From assembly GCF_022699665.1 (NCBI RefSeq), contig NZ_JALDNB010000003.1:62001-126000 (forward strand): 64,000 nt of DNA, written 5' to 3'. The translations under genes and the position numbers were made by a program. The stretch is from Chryseobacterium aahli (GTDB lineage Bacteria; Bacteroidota; Bacteroidia; Flavobacteriales; Weeksellaceae). Shown here piece by piece: positions 16,322-25,369 of the stretch. Within the stretch, counting starts at the first letter, position 1. Each line of letters opens with the position of its first letter. The notes under the pieces are model-generated. The model was not told the DNA's origin. It saw nothing but the letters and a program-made list of their open reading frames with translations, and ran no database searches.

Positions 16322-17866
16322 CTATTTTGGTTCCAAAACACTTATTGGAATAATACATTCTTCTAAAGAAATTCCTCCGTGCTGGTAGGTTTCCTTATAA
16401 TAATTTACAAAATGATTGTAATTTTTCGGGTACGCTAGAAAGATATTGTTTTTGGCAAAAATATATTTCGAACTTAAATTTCCTTTAGGCAAGAATATTT
16501 TTTCAGGATTCGTAACTGCCCAAACATCTTTCTCGTCATACGTCAAGCTTTTCCCTGTTTTGTAACGTATATTGGTTGAAGTTTCTCTATCTCCAACAAC
16601 ACGACTTGGTTTTTTTACGTAAACGGTTCCATGATCGGTTGTGATAACCAATTTATACCCGCTTTCTGCAGCCAATTTGATAATCTTAATTAAAGACGAA
16701 TTCTCAAACCAATTCGAAGTTAACGAACGGAAAGTTTTATCATCTCTGATTAACTGATCAACAATATGATTGTCTGTTTTTGCGTGAGATAATATATCAA
16801 TGAAGTTGTAAACGATCACTAAAAGGTCATTATTCTTATGCTGATTAAAATCTTCGTAAATCTTTTTCTCAAAATCGGCATTCAGAACCTTTAGATATTT
16901 CATCGATTTAGAATTCAAACCAATTCTTTTCATCTGATCTTCTAAGAAATCACGCTCATACTCATTTTTATTTCCGTCTTCATTATCATTAAACCATTTA
17001 TCCGGAAAACGTTTTTCAATTTCTGAAGGAAGCATTCCTGCGAAAAATGAATTTCTTGCATATTGAGTCGCAGTCGGAAGAATACTGTAATAGTAATCTT
17101 CAGATACTTTATTGTAAAATTTAGTAAATAAAGGCTCAATGACTTTCCACTGATCGTATCTTAAATTATCAACCATCAGCAAAAGAACTTTATCTTTTTC
17201 AACTTCAGGTTTTACTTTATCTCTGAACAACGTGTGGCTCATCAATGGCTTATCGCCACCATTCAACCAGTCTTCGTAATTGTTTTCAATGAATTTAGCG
17301 AACTGAATATTAGCTTCTTCCTTTTGAGATTGCAGCAAATCGGCAAATTCGTTGTCGGCAACTTTGTCAAATTTCAATTCCCAGTTGACGATTTTTTTAT
17401 AATATTCTGCCCAATCCTGGTACGTCCTCAAATAAGAAAGTTCCATAGAAAGGTTTCTGAATTCCTGCTGATATTGAATAATAGTCTTCTGCTCGACAAG
17501 ATTATCTTCCTGAAGATTCTTTTTTAGAGATAATAATATTTGGTTAGGATTTACCGGTTTCAAAATGTAATCTGCAATCTGAGATCCGATTGCTTCTTCC
17601 ATGATGTGTTCTTCCTCACTTTTCGTAACCATCACGATTTTCAGAGAACTGTCTTTCTCTTTAATCATTGGTATTGCTTCAAGACCGGAAATTCCGGGCA
17701 TGTTTTCATCAATAAGCGTCAATGCAAATTTTTCTGAATCTATCAATTCTAAAGCCTCGTTCACATTATTTACGGGAGTTACATGGTAACCCTTCTTTTC
17801 TAAAAATACGATATGAGGTTTGAGTAAATCTATTTCATCATCGATCCATAATATTTTTTCTGACAT
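16322..17866 (-). CDS. porX: Type IX secretion regulator PorX (response regulator with PglZ domain)
   Basis: 514 residues. Receiver domain at 1-120 with WIDDE at 7-11 and phospho-acceptor Asp53 in LIDENMPG. A helical linker follows. The PglZ/alkaline phosphatase-like domain runs from about 200: LLMVDNLRYDQW near 216, PTATQYARNSFFAGMLPSE near 255, TTDHGTVYV near 415. Length and architecture match PorX of Porphyromonas and Flavobacterium, which with PorY and SigP controls type IX secretion genes; its PglZ domain is reported to be a zinc phosphodiesterase. Adjacent genes are not secretion genes, which is normal for porX. Confidence 0.93.
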   Translation of the reverse strand: MSEKILWIDDEIDLLKPHIVFLEKKGYHVTPVNNVNEALELIDSEKFALTLIDENMPGISGLEAIPMIKEKDSSLKIVMVTKSEEEHIMEEAIGSQIADYILKPVNPNQILLSLKKNLQEDNLVEQKTIIQYQQEFRNLSMELSYLRTYQDWAEYYKKIVNWELKFDKVADNEFADLLQSQKEEANIQFAKFIENNYEDWLNGGDKPLMSHTLFRDKVKPEVEKDKVLLLMVDNLRYDQWKVIEPLFTKFYNKVSEDYYYSILPTATQYARNSFFAGMLPSEIEKRFPDKWFNDNEDGNKNEYERDFLEDQMKRIGLNSKSMKYLKVLNADFEKKIYEDFNQHKNNDLLVIVYNFIDILSHAKTDNHIVDQLIRDDKTFRSLTSNWFENSSLIKIIKLAAESGYKLVITTDHGTVYVKKPSRVVGDRETSTNIRYKTGKSLTYDEKDVWAVTNPEKIFLPKGNLSSKYIFAKNNIFLAYPKNYNHFVNYYKETYQHGGISLEECIIPISVLEPK

Positions 17867-18094
17867 AAAAGTTTAATTTTTTCTATGGTTATTGTATCAA
17901 AACTGCGACCAAAGGCCTTTAACAAAAGCCAAATTGATACGCCTAAAAGTTAAATCTTAGTTAAAGATATTTTTGATTTTAAATATAAAATATGTGGTAT
18001 GAAGATAATCTAAAATCTCCGGTTTTAAAAGCATTATTAATAAAAATTCATTCGATTAAATTTCTCAATTTTCTCTGAATTAAGTTTAATACCT

Positions 18095-18103
18095 TAATTT
18101 TGC
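18095..18103 (+). promoter_or_regulatory. Promoter -7 element for the HD-domain gene
   Basis: TAATTTTGC matches TAnnTTTG, 19 nt before the ATG at 18123. The rest of the 256-nt interval between porX and this gene shows nothing else I can support. Confidence 0.55.
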
Positions 18104-18122
18104 ATTCATCACAGTTATTTCA

Positions 18123-19328
18123 ATGCAGAACAAGCTTAAAATTATCAACGATCCTGTACACGGTTTTATTAAAATTCCTCACGAAATCTTATTCGATATT
18201 ATCGAACATCCTTATTTTCAAAGGTTAAGAAGAATTTCACAGACCGGACTTTTAAATTTAATTTTTCCCGGAGCAACTCACACAAGATTTCATCATGCTT
18301 TAGGTGCGATGCATTTGATGTTTACTGCTTTGGAAACTTTAAAGCAAAAAGGAATTCAGATTTCTGAAGAAGAGGAAAAAGGAGCAATGTTGGCAATTTT
18401 AATGCACGACATCGGTCATGGTCCATTTTCTCATGCGTTGGAAAATATGTTGATGGATGACTGGCATCACGAAAATCTTTCTTTATTATTAATGAACAGA
18501 TTAAATGATGAGTTTAATGGGCAGCTTTCAACGGCTATAGAAATGTTTCAGGGTAAATACCACAGGAAGTTTTTTAATCAATTGATTAGTTCACAATTAG
18601 ATGTTGACCGTTTAGATTATTTGAAAAGAGACAGCTTTTTTACAGGAGTTTCTGAGGGAAATGTAAATACCCAAAGAATCATCTCAATGATGAATGTCTG
18701 CGAAGACGAGCTGGTGATTGATGCAAAAGGTGTTTATTCGATTGAAAATTTCCTTACCGCAAGGATGTTCATGTACTGGCAGGTGTATTATCATAAAACA
18801 TCGGCTTTGGCAGAATTTATTTTGGTGAAAATTTTAGAAAGAGCTAAATATCTGGCTTCTCAGGGAGTAGATTTGCCCGCGACTGAAAATTTAAAGTACT
18901 TTCTCAATCGTGAGAAAAGCGAAGAAACCGATGAAGATGTGCAAAGATTTACCCAAATGGATGATAATGATATTATTCATGCGATGAAATTATGGCAGTC
19001 TTCGGATGATTTTATTCTTTCCTATTGGTGCCAGTGTGTCATCCAGAGAAATCTTCCGAAAACGATTATTTCTTCGCAACCTTTCGATCCGGAATTTGTG
19101 AAAGAAAAAATAAAAAGCACCAATGAGTTTTTAGGAATAGACAATGCTCACGAACTTGTACATGAGATTGAAAGAACGTTGTTGCCCTACAATACAGAAA
19201 AACAGCCTATATATTTATTACAGAAAAGTGGAAAAATATTAAGACTTGACGAGTCTGAAGACCAGCTTTTATCTGGTTTGATTACCAATAAAACCACACG
19301 TTACATTCTTACTTTTCCAAGACATTAA
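18123..19328 (+). CDS. HD-domain phosphohydrolase (dNTPase/SAMHD1-like)
   Basis: 401 residues. N-terminal HD superfamily domain: NDPVHGFIKIP at 9, FQRLRRISQTGL near 33, FPGATHTRFHHALGAMHL near 50 (metal His), MHDIGHGPFSHALE near 97 (the HD pair), SSQLDVDRLDYLKRDSFFTG near 157 (metal Asp). This is the SAMHD1/YdhJ type; such proteins hydrolyse deoxynucleoside triphosphates or related nucleotides, but the substrate here is not known. It is commonly found next to porX and the lipid A genes in flavobacteria, and has its own promoter. Confidence 0.85.
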   Translation: MQNKLKIINDPVHGFIKIPHEILFDIIEHPYFQRLRRISQTGLLNLIFPGATHTRFHHALGAMHLMFTALETLKQKGIQISEEEEKGAMLAILMHDIGHGPFSHALENMLMDDWHHENLSLLLMNRLNDEFNGQLSTAIEMFQGKYHRKFFNQLISSQLDVDRLDYLKRDSFFTGVSEGNVNTQRIISMMNVCEDELVIDAKGVYSIENFLTARMFMYWQVYYHKTSALAEFILVKILERAKYLASQGVDLPATENLKYFLNREKSEETDEDVQRFTQMDDNDIIHAMKLWQSSDDFILSYWCQCVIQRNLPKTIISSQPFDPEFVKEKIKSTNEFLGIDNAHELVHEIERTLLPYNTEKQPIYLLQKSGKILRLDESEDQLLSGLITNKTTRYILTFPRH

Positions 19329-19382
19329 TGAATTTAAATTCTTAAAGAATATTAAAATCTGTATTCCTCAAACTAAAAAATG

Positions 19383-19412
19383 TTGGTGAATAATAGAATT
19401 TGTTATCTTTGC
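19383..19412 (+). promoter_or_regulatory. Promoter of the lpxD operon
   Basis: TTG at 19383-19385, 18-nt spacer, then TATCTTTGC at 19404-19412. Both boxes fit the Bacteroidota consensus. The ATG of lpxD begins only 6 nt after the -7 box, so the transcript may have almost no leader. Confidence 0.8.
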
Positions 19413-19417
19413 AGAAT

Positions 19418-20449
19418 ATGGAATTCACAGCTTCGCAAATTGCGAGTTTTATTGACGGAAAAATTATAGGTGACGAAAATGCACTTATAACAGGAGTTTC
19501 GCCTATTGAAAGTGGGGAAGCAGGGCATCTTTCTTTTATTGCCCAAGAACGTTTTTCGCATTATTTAGATACTTCAAATTGTTCCGTTCTTATCGTTTCG
19601 GAAAATATTTTAACTAAAGACAGTTACGACCAGACGATCATTGCTGTGAAAGATGCTTATCTTTCTTTTCAGGTTCTGATGAATTTATATCAGGAAATGC
19701 AGGGAAGAAAAGAAGGTGTAGAAGACGGTGCTTCTATTCACGATACCGCAGTGGTAGGTGATAAAGCCTATGTCGGAGCATTTACTTATGTTTCTGAGAA
19801 AGCCAGAATCGGGGAAGGATCACAGATTTATCCTCAGGTTTATATCGGAAAAGGGGTGAAAATTGGTAAAAACTGTAAAATTGACAGTGGTGCCAGAATC
19901 TATGATTACTGCATTATTGGTGATAATTGTGTCATTCATTCCAACACAGTGATTGGTGGAGATGGTTTTGGTTTTCAGCCGACTCCTGAAGGTTTCAAAA
20001 AAATTCCTCAATTAGGAAATGTGATCATTGAAGATGATGTTGAAATAGGTTCAAATTGCAGCATCGACAGAGCAACTATTGGTTCAACGGTAATTGGTAA
20101 AGGAACGAAAATTGATAATCTGATTCAGATTGCACACAACGTAAAAATCGGTCAGAACAATGTGATCGCTTCACAAACTGGTATCGCAGGATCTACAATT
20201 GTAGGTGACTGGAATCAGATTGGCGGTCAGGTTGGTATCGTAGGACATATTAAAATTGGAAATCAGGTGAAAATTCAGGCACAGAGTGGTGTGAATTCTC
20301 ATGTGAATGATAAAGAAACGGTTTACGGTTCGCCGGCAATCAGTTATAACGACTATCTTAGAAGTTACGTTCATTTCAGGAATCTTCCTGAGCTCGTAAA
20401 ACGAATAAATAATCTTGAGAATAACTCAAAAGATCAGACTAATGAGTGA
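19418..20449 (+). CDS. lpxD: UDP-3-O-acylglucosamine N-acyltransferase LpxD
   Basis: 343 residues from ATG 19418; an upstream in-frame start lies inside the promoter and is rejected. N-terminal uridine-binding domain (about 1-100), then left-handed beta-helix hexapeptide repeats from about 105 ([14 protein letters not shown] onward), [21 protein letters not shown] near 180, and catalytic His in QIAHNVKIG near 234. It adds the second 3-hydroxyacyl chain in lipid A synthesis. Its last 8 bases overlap the start of lpxC-fabZ. Confidence 0.94.
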   Translation: MEFTASQIASFIDGKIIGDENALITGVSPIESGEAGHLSFIAQERFSHYLDTSNCSVLIVSENILTKDSYDQTIIAVKDAYLSFQVLMNLYQEMQGRKEGVEDGASIHDTAVVGDKAYVGAFTYVSEKARIGEGSQIYPQVYIGKGVKIGKNCKIDSGARIYDYCIIGDNCVIHSNTVIGGDGFGFQPTPEGFKKIPQLGNVIIEDDVEIGSNCSIDRATIGSTVIGKGTKIDNLIQIAHNVKIGQNNVIASQTGIAGSTIVGDWNQIGGQVGIVGHIKIGNQVKIQAQSGVNSHVNDKETVYGSPAISYNDYLRSYVHFRNLPELVKRINNLENNSKDQTNE

Positions 20450-21839
20450 TATGCAAAAAACACTTCAGGAAGAGGTTACTCTATCCGGAATTGGCCTTCA
20501 TACTGGTAAAGAAGTAAAATTGACCATTAAACCTGCTAAAGAAAATACAGGTTTCATCTTCGTAAGAACAGATTTAGAGGGTCACCCTCAGGTCGAGGCT
20601 GATGTAAACTATGTTGTAGCTACTGAAAGAGGGACAACTCTGGAGAAATTAGGCGTAAAAATCAACACTTGCGAGCATCTTTTAGCAGCATTAGTAGGTT
20701 GCGATATCGACAATGCTTATTTAGAGATGGATGCTTCAGAACCTCCAATTTTAGATGGTTCTTCTAAATTTTTTGTAGAAGCAATCGAAAGCGTAGGAAT
20801 CGTGGAGCAAAAACTTGCCAGAGAATATTTGGTAGTGAAAGAAGTTCTAAGTTACAGCGATCCTGCAACCGGTTCTGAGATTACAATTATCCCTTCAGAT
20901 AATTACGAAATTACGACAATGGTAGATTTTGGGACTAAAGTTTTAGGAACTCAGAATGCTACCATAAAAAATATTTCAGAGTTTAAAGAAGAAATTTCTT
21001 CAGCAAGAACATTCAGCTTTTTACACGAATTAGAAATGCTTCTTGATCATGGTTTGATCAAAGGAGGAGATATTTCTAATGCCATTGTATATGTTGATAA
21101 AGATCTTACTGTTGAAACAACAGAGAAATTAAAGAAAGCCTTTGGTAAAGATCACGTTGCAATCAGACCCAACGGAATTCTTGATAATTTAACTTTAAAC
21201 TTTCCAAATGAAGCTGCAAGACACAAGTTACTTGATGTAATTGGTGATTTAGCTTTATGCGGAGTTAAAATTAAAGGTAAAATTATTGCCAATAAGCCAG
21301 GACATTTTGTAAATACTCAGTTTGCTAAAAAACTGAACCGTCATTGGAAATTACAGAAAAAGAAAAACGTTCCTGACTTTGATTTAAATAAAGAACCTGT
21401 TTTTGATATCAACGGAATTATGAAGTTGATGCCTCACAGACCGCCGTTTTTATTGATTGACAAGATTCTTGAATTATCAGATTCTCATGTGGTAGGTTTA
21501 AAGAATGTGACGATGAACGAGCCTTTCTTCGTGGGTCACTTTCCGAAAGAGCCTGTAATGCCGGGGGTTTTACAAGTTGAAGCTATGGCACAGACAGGCG
21601 GTATTTTGGTTTTGGCAAGTGTGCCGGATCCTGAAAACTATTCTACTTATTTCATTAAAATGGATAAAGTAAAATTCAAGAGAAAAGTAGTTCCTGGTGA
21701 TACTATGATTTTCAAAATTGAATTGATTGAACCAATCAGAAGAGGTATCGTGCACATGCAGGGTTACGGATATGTTGGTGACACGATAGCAGTAGAAGCT
21801 GAGCTTATGGCTCAGGTTGCAAAAAATAAAGTTGAGTAA
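20442..21839 (+). CDS. lpxC: Bifunctional LpxC deacetylase / FabZ dehydratase fusion
   Basis: 465 residues. The N-terminal LpxC part (about 1-305) has [12 protein letters not shown], the zinc motif [10 protein letters not shown] near 82, EPPILDGSS, and [12 protein letters not shown] with the second zinc His and Asp. The C-terminal FabZ part (about 325-465) has [12 protein letters not shown] with the catalytic His and [20 protein letters not shown] with the catalytic Glu. The fusion is standard in Bacteroidota and couples lipid A commitment with fatty acid elongation. Start at 20442 (MSDMQK) overlaps lpxD; 20451 is an alternative. Confidence 0.95.
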   Translation: MSDMQKTLQEEVTLSGIGLHTGKEVKLTIKPAKENTGFIFVRTDLEGHPQVEADVNYVVATERGTTLEKLGVKINTCEHLLAALVGCDIDNAYLEMDASEPPILDGSSKFFVEAIESVGIVEQKLAREYLVVKEVLSYSDPATGSEITIIPSDNYEITTMVDFGTKVLGTQNATIKNISEFKEEISSARTFSFLHELEMLLDHGLIKGGDISNAIVYVDKDLTVETTEKLKKAFGKDHVAIRPNGILDNLTLNFPNEAARHKLLDVIGDLALCGVKIKGKIIANKPGHFVNTQFAKKLNRHWKLQKKKNVPDFDLNKEPVFDINGIMKLMPHRPPFLLIDKILELSDSHVVGLKNVTMNEPFFVGHFPKEPVMPGVLQVEAMAQTGGILVLASVPDPENYSTYFIKMDKVKFKRKVVPGDTMIFKIELIEPIRRGIVHMQGYGYVGDTIAVEAELMAQVAKNKVE

Positions 21840-22628
21840 ATGATTCATCAATTAGCCGCCGTTGATAAACGTGCAAAAATCAGTAAAAATGTAATTGTAG
21901 AACCATTTACAACCATTGCAGGTGATGTGGAAATAGGTGAAGGTACCTGGATTGGATCTAACGTGACAATCATGGATGGTGCGAGAATCGGAAAAAACTG
22001 CAGGATTTTTCCTGGAACGGTAATTTCTGCTATTCCTCAGGATCTGAAATTTGATGGTGAAGATACGCAGACCATCATCGGTGATGATACAACGATTAGA
22101 GAATGTGTTACCGTAAACAGAGGGACAAAAGCTTTAGGTTATACTAAAATTGGCAGTAACTGTCTGATTATGGCAACTTCTCATATTGCGCATGACTGTG
22201 TGATTGGTGATCATGTCATCATCGTTAACGGATGCGGTATTGCAGGTCACGTAGAAATAGGTGATTTTACGGTAATGGGTGGCTTAAGTGCTGTTCACCA
22301 GTTTGGAAAAATTGGGAAGCACGTGATGATTTCCGGAGGAACTTTGGTAAGAAAAGATATTCCGCCTTATGTAAAAGTAGCTCGTGAGCCGATGTCTTAT
22401 GCAGGAATCAATTCTGTAGGTTTGAGAAGAAGAGGCTTTACCAATGATAAAATTTTTGAAATTCAGAAAATTTACAGAGCAATCTTTCAGATGAAAATGA
22501 ACGTTTCTCAGGCAGTTTCACACATCGAAAAAGAAATGCTTCCTACAGCTGAAAGAGACGAAATTCTACAGTTCATCCAAAACTCTCCAAGAGGTATCGT
22601 AAAAGGATACGGAACAGGAAAAGAATAA
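21840..22628 (+). CDS. lpxA: UDP-GlcNAc O-acyltransferase LpxA
   Basis: 262 residues: hexapeptide left-handed beta-helix from the N-terminus, catalytic His in TSHIAHDCVIGDH near 121, GHVEIGDF, and a C-terminal helical domain with GLRRRGFTNDKI. First step of lipid A synthesis. The ATG starts at the base after the lpxC-fabZ stop. The gene order lpxD, lpxC-fabZ, lpxA, efp is conserved in flavobacteria. Confidence 0.95.
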   Translation: MIHQLAAVDKRAKISKNVIVEPFTTIAGDVEIGEGTWIGSNVTIMDGARIGKNCRIFPGTVISAIPQDLKFDGEDTQTIIGDDTTIRECVTVNRGTKALGYTKIGSNCLIMATSHIAHDCVIGDHVIIVNGCGIAGHVEIGDFTVMGGLSAVHQFGKIGKHVMISGGTLVRKDIPPYVKVAREPMSYAGINSVGLRRRGFTNDKIFEIQKIYRAIFQMKMNVSQAVSHIEKEMLPTAERDEILQFIQNSPRGIVKGYGTGKE

Positions 22629-22644
22629 TTTAAATTGAATCAGA

Positions 22645-22992
22645 ATGAAAAATTTAGTATTAATTTTTACAGCATTTTCTTCTTTTATTTTTGCACAGCA
22701 GAAAAAAGTGGTGTCTTTGAATCTTAAAGATTCAATTGCAGTAAGAAATGTAAATTCAATTCTGGATTATTCTAAAATATCTTTTTCAAATTTAAATTCT
22801 GACCTAAAAAGTTCATCAGAAGTCAACAAAAATTTAGACCAGCTTTTAATTAATACCACCAATTTTAATACAGTAATAAATAATCGTGCAGTAACTGCAG
22901 CAGATGCAGGGACTTATTACAAACCTAGAATTGACGGGATGGATATGCTTGGAAGAAAGGTTTTGAGCCTTCAGGTCTACAAATCAAAATAA
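22645..22992 (+). CDS. Small secreted hypothetical protein
   Basis: 115 residues with a clear signal peptide (about 18 residues, ending SFIFAQ). The mature part is polar, Ser/Asn rich, with no recognised motif; the end reads MLGRKVLSLQVYKSK, which resembles the last strands of a secretion sorting domain only superficially (MxGRxV). It lies 16 nt after lpxA and 23 nt before efp, so it is cotranscribed. Unknown function; periplasmic or outer surface location expected. Confidence 0.6.
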   Translation: MKNLVLIFTAFSSFIFAQQKKVVSLNLKDSIAVRNVNSILDYSKISFSNLNSDLKSSSEVNKNLDQLLINTTNFNTVINNRAVTAADAGTYYKPRIDGMDMLGRKVLSLQVYKSK

Positions 22993-23015
22993 AAAAAATA
23001 ACATACAATAATTAA

Positions 23016-23582
23016 ATGGCAACAAGTAACGATATAAAAAAAGGTCTTTGCATCGAGTACAGCAATGATATTTTTAAAGTAATCGAATTTATGCACGTAA
23101 AACCAGGAAAAGGTCCTGCTTTCGTGAGAACAAAATTAAAATCGGTAACCAACGGTAAAGTTATTGATAATACTTTTTCTGCAGGTCATAAAATTGACGA
23201 AGTGAAAGTTATTACAAGAAAATTCCAATATCTTTATGATGATGAGAATGGTTTCCACTTTATGAATAATGAAGATTTCTCTCAACTATACTTAGACAAA
23301 GAAATGATCGAAAACTCTAATCTGATGAAAGCAGGTGAAGAAGTAACGATTATTTTGAAAGAAGTTGATGAAACTCCGCTTTCTGCAGAGCTTCCTCAAT
23401 CAGTTTATTTAGAGGTGGTTGAAGCTGATCCGGGTGTGAAAGGAAATACAGCGACCAACGCTCTGAAAAACGCAATCGTTGAGACAGGAGCGAGAGTAAT
23501 GGTTCCTTTGTTCATTGAAGCGGGCGACAAAATCAAAGTGAGCACAGAAGACGGTTCTTACTTAGAAAGAGTAAAAGAATAA
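23016..23582 (+). CDS. efp: Translation elongation factor P
   Basis: 188 residues, three beta domains: KOW-like N-terminal domain with the modified-residue loop KPGKGPAFVRTKLK (Lys at the tip, residue 33 or so), central OB domain, and C-terminal OB domain ending in KVSTEDGSYLERV. Relieves ribosome stalling at proline stretches. The loop Lys is of the kind modified by lysylation in other groups; no epmA or epmB is nearby. End of the lipid A operon. Confidence 0.96.
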   Translation: MATSNDIKKGLCIEYSNDIFKVIEFMHVKPGKGPAFVRTKLKSVTNGKVIDNTFSAGHKIDEVKVITRKFQYLYDDENGFHFMNNEDFSQLYLDKEMIENSNLMKAGEEVTIILKEVDETPLSAELPQSVYLEVVEADPGVKGNTATNALKNAIVETGARVMVPLFIEAGDKIKVSTEDGSYLERVKE

Positions 23583-23598
23583 TTATTCAAAATAATAG

Positions 23599-23628
23599 GA
23601 AGCTGGAAGTATAACAACTTTCAGCTTT
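23599..23628 (+). terminator. Terminator after efp
   Basis: GAAGCTGGAAGT pairs with ACTTTCAGCTTT (one G-T wobble inside) around a 6-nt loop, followed by CATTTTTT, 16 nt after the efp stop. Confidence 0.8.
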
Positions 23629-23655
23629 CATTTTTTAGGGCAGCAATTGTAGTTT

Positions 23656-23675
23656 ATCCTGAGCTTGTCGAAGGA
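23656..23675. repeat. Short REP-like repeat, copy 1
   Basis: ATCCTGAGCTTGTCGAAGGA; the identical 20 nt recur at 52578-52597. It is followed at 23714-23740 by an inverted repeat (CTTGTCT with AGACAAG). It lies in the gap between efp and the second acyltransferase. Confidence 0.6.
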
Positions 23676-23772
23676 TCCTCAAGTCGGGCTGCGGCTCACA
23701 CCGAAAAACAAATCTTGTCTAAGTTTCAAAACCAGACAAGGTTGATTAAACTAAAAAAGCATCATTAAAAGT

Positions 23773-24675
23773 ATGACGTTTCATCAGCCACAAAAACTAA
23801 AAACAATTGCAGATCTTATCGGAGCAAAATTTGTGGGTTCCGAAGATTTTCAGGTTTTTGGCACCAACGAAATTCACAGAGTAAAATCAGGTGAAATTGT
23901 GTTCGTTAATCATCCGAAATATTACGATAAAGCTTTAAATTCCGCTGCTACCATCATCTTAATCGACAAAGAAGTGGAATGCCCGGAAGGAAAAGCATTG
24001 TTGATTTCCGACGATCCGTTCGGAGATTTCAATAAAATCAATACCCATTTCACCAAAATCTACAACTTCACCGAAACCCTTCATGATGTAGAAATAGGAG
24101 AGGGTACAAAAATCCATCCATCCGCAGTCCTTGGAAACAACATCACCATCGGAAAAAACACCATTATCTTCCCGAATGTAGTAATCGGAGACCGCACAGT
24201 GATTGGAGATAATGTCATCATTCAATCCAACACCATTTTGGGGGGCGACGCATTCTATTACAGAAAATTAGACGGAAATTTTGACCGTTTAATCTCCGTA
24301 GGAAACGTGATCATCGAAAACAATGTAGAAATCGGAAACGGCTGTACGATCGACAGGGGAGTGACAGATTCTACCATTATTGGTGAAGGTTCAGTTTTAG
24401 ATAATCAGATTCAGATTGGGCACGATACCGTGATTGGTAAAAAATGTTTAATCGCTTCTCAGGTCGGTATTGCAGGCTGTTGCATCATCGGTGATGAGGT
24501 TACTTTATGGGGGCAGGTTGGCATCGCTTCAGGAAACAATATCGAAAGTGGTTCTGTCTTACTAGGTAAAACCGGAGTCAACCGAGATCTAAAGAAAGGA
24601 ACCTACATCGGAATGTTTGCAGAAGATTATAAAACTTATCTTAAGAAAGAGGTGAAGTTGAGAAATCTTGAGTGA
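23773..24675 (+). CDS. LpxD-like UDP-3-O-acylglucosamine N-acyltransferase, second copy
   Basis: 300 residues. Short N-terminal domain (1-100) with [15 protein letters not shown], then hexapeptide repeats from about 103, [22 protein letters not shown] near 157 and catalytic-type His in QIGHDTVIG near 215. It is shorter than LpxD (343 residues) and lacks the C-terminal helix. Such second copies are common in Bacteroidota; acyl donor and role are unknown, possibly a different lipid A acylation or a glycan. Separated from the lipid A operon by a terminator and repeats. Confidence 0.75.
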   Translation: MTFHQPQKLKTIADLIGAKFVGSEDFQVFGTNEIHRVKSGEIVFVNHPKYYDKALNSAATIILIDKEVECPEGKALLISDDPFGDFNKINTHFTKIYNFTETLHDVEIGEGTKIHPSAVLGNNITIGKNTIIFPNVVIGDRTVIGDNVIIQSNTILGGDAFYYRKLDGNFDRLISVGNVIIENNVEIGNGCTIDRGVTDSTIIGEGSVLDNQIQIGHDTVIGKKCLIASQVGIAGCCIIGDEVTLWGQVGIASGNNIESGSVLLGKTGVNRDLKKGTYIGMFAEDYKTYLKKEVKLRNLE

Positions 24676-24712
24676 TGTGAGTTTGTAGAAATCTAAAATA
24701 TATTTTCAGTAA

Positions 24713-24952
24713 GTACGAACTGAACGTGGGGAAAATGTTCCGTCGATTGACGTAGCTACTAAAATTGCTGATGCTTTAGGCGTTACACTTGATTATCTCG
24801 TAAAAGACGGACAGTATGAGCAGATCGACAACGATACGCTGAAAAAACTAAAAGCCATTCAGGAACTTGATAGCGATACCAAAGCTCACATATTTGCAAC
24901 CATCGATGCTTTTATCAAAGCCTCTAAACTTAAAAATATTGCTGCAATGTAG
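24713..24952 (+). pseudogene. Remnant of an XRE-family regulator, 5' part missing (copy 1)
   Basis: Frame 24713-24952 reads TERGENVPSIDVATKIADAL, then LGVTLDYLVKDGQYEQID and a helical end with ATIDAFIKASKLKN. This is the end of an XRE helix-turn-helix domain plus the usual C-terminal helical region. The first 45-50 residues are absent, an in-frame TAA lies directly before it, and there is no start codon in a suitable place. It is a decayed gene or a recombination leftover. A hairpin repeat follows at 24991. Confidence 0.75.
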
Positions 24953-24990
24953 TTCTGTTTCCGTATACAAAACAAAACATATAACACAAA

Positions 24991-25060
24991 AAACCTCGCA
25001 AAATGCGAGGTTTATCTTTATCTGCCACACGATAAAATCGTGCGGTAGCGGAGGGGGAAG
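24991..25060 (+). repeat. Double-hairpin repeat, copy A
   Basis: First hairpin AAACCTCGCA/TGCGAGGTTT (24991-25013, loop AAA), then TATCTTTATCT, then a 10-bp stem (25024-25046) with one internal mismatch and loop AAA, then AGCGGAGGGGGAAG. The same order and the same mismatch position occur in copy B at 25281-25360. The second stem has a different sequence in the two copies but the same shape. Confidence 0.7.
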
Positions 25061-25254
25061 TTGCCATCAAAATTGCAGATGCTTTGCAGGTTTCTTTGGA
25101 TTATCTCGTAGGTAAAACTTCTTTGGAAGTTGATCAAAATACTTTACAACGTATTGAGGAGATTGGTAATTTACCAAAATCTGCTAAAGAACAAATTTAT
25201 TTGGTTATTGATGCTCTGGTAAGAGATTATAAAGCTAAAAAAGCGTATTCGTAG
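25036..25254 (+). pseudogene. Remnant of an XRE-family regulator, 5' part missing (copy 2)
   Basis: In frame from 25051 it reads EGEVAIKIADALQVSLDYLV, then a linker and a helical end IYLVIDALVRDYKAKKAYS before TAG at 25252. This is again only the last helix of the HTH domain and the C-terminal region. Its 5' end is fused to the G-rich tail of repeat copy A, so the repeat marks the breakpoint. An in-frame TAA at 25033 precedes it. It differs from copy 1 in sequence, so it is not a fresh duplication. Confidence 0.75.
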
Positions 25255-25280
25255 AAAAATTACTGCCACTATAAACAAAA

Positions 25281-25369
25281 AACCCTCGCATTTTGCGAGG
25301 TTTTTATTTATCAGCTCAAAGTTACAAACTTTGCGCAGCGGGGGAGCGAGGGAACGCTCGCATTAGCGT
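25281..25369 (+). repeat. Double-hairpin repeat, copy B
   Basis: First hairpin CCTCGCA/TGCGAGG (25284-25300, loop TTT), then TTTTTATTTATC, then the 10-bp stem GCTCAAAGTT/AACTTTGCGC (25314-25336) with a mismatch at the third pair, then AGCGGGGGAGCGAGGGAACG. A further GAGCG/CGCTC inverted repeat follows. The end of the copy overlaps the last codons of the immunity candidate on the minus strand. The first hairpin plus T run can also terminate transcription. Confidence 0.7.

Noticed and set aside
24713..25254. XRE remnants as functional antitoxin genes
   Set aside because: Both lack the DNA-recognition helices and a start codon, with in-frame stops directly upstream.
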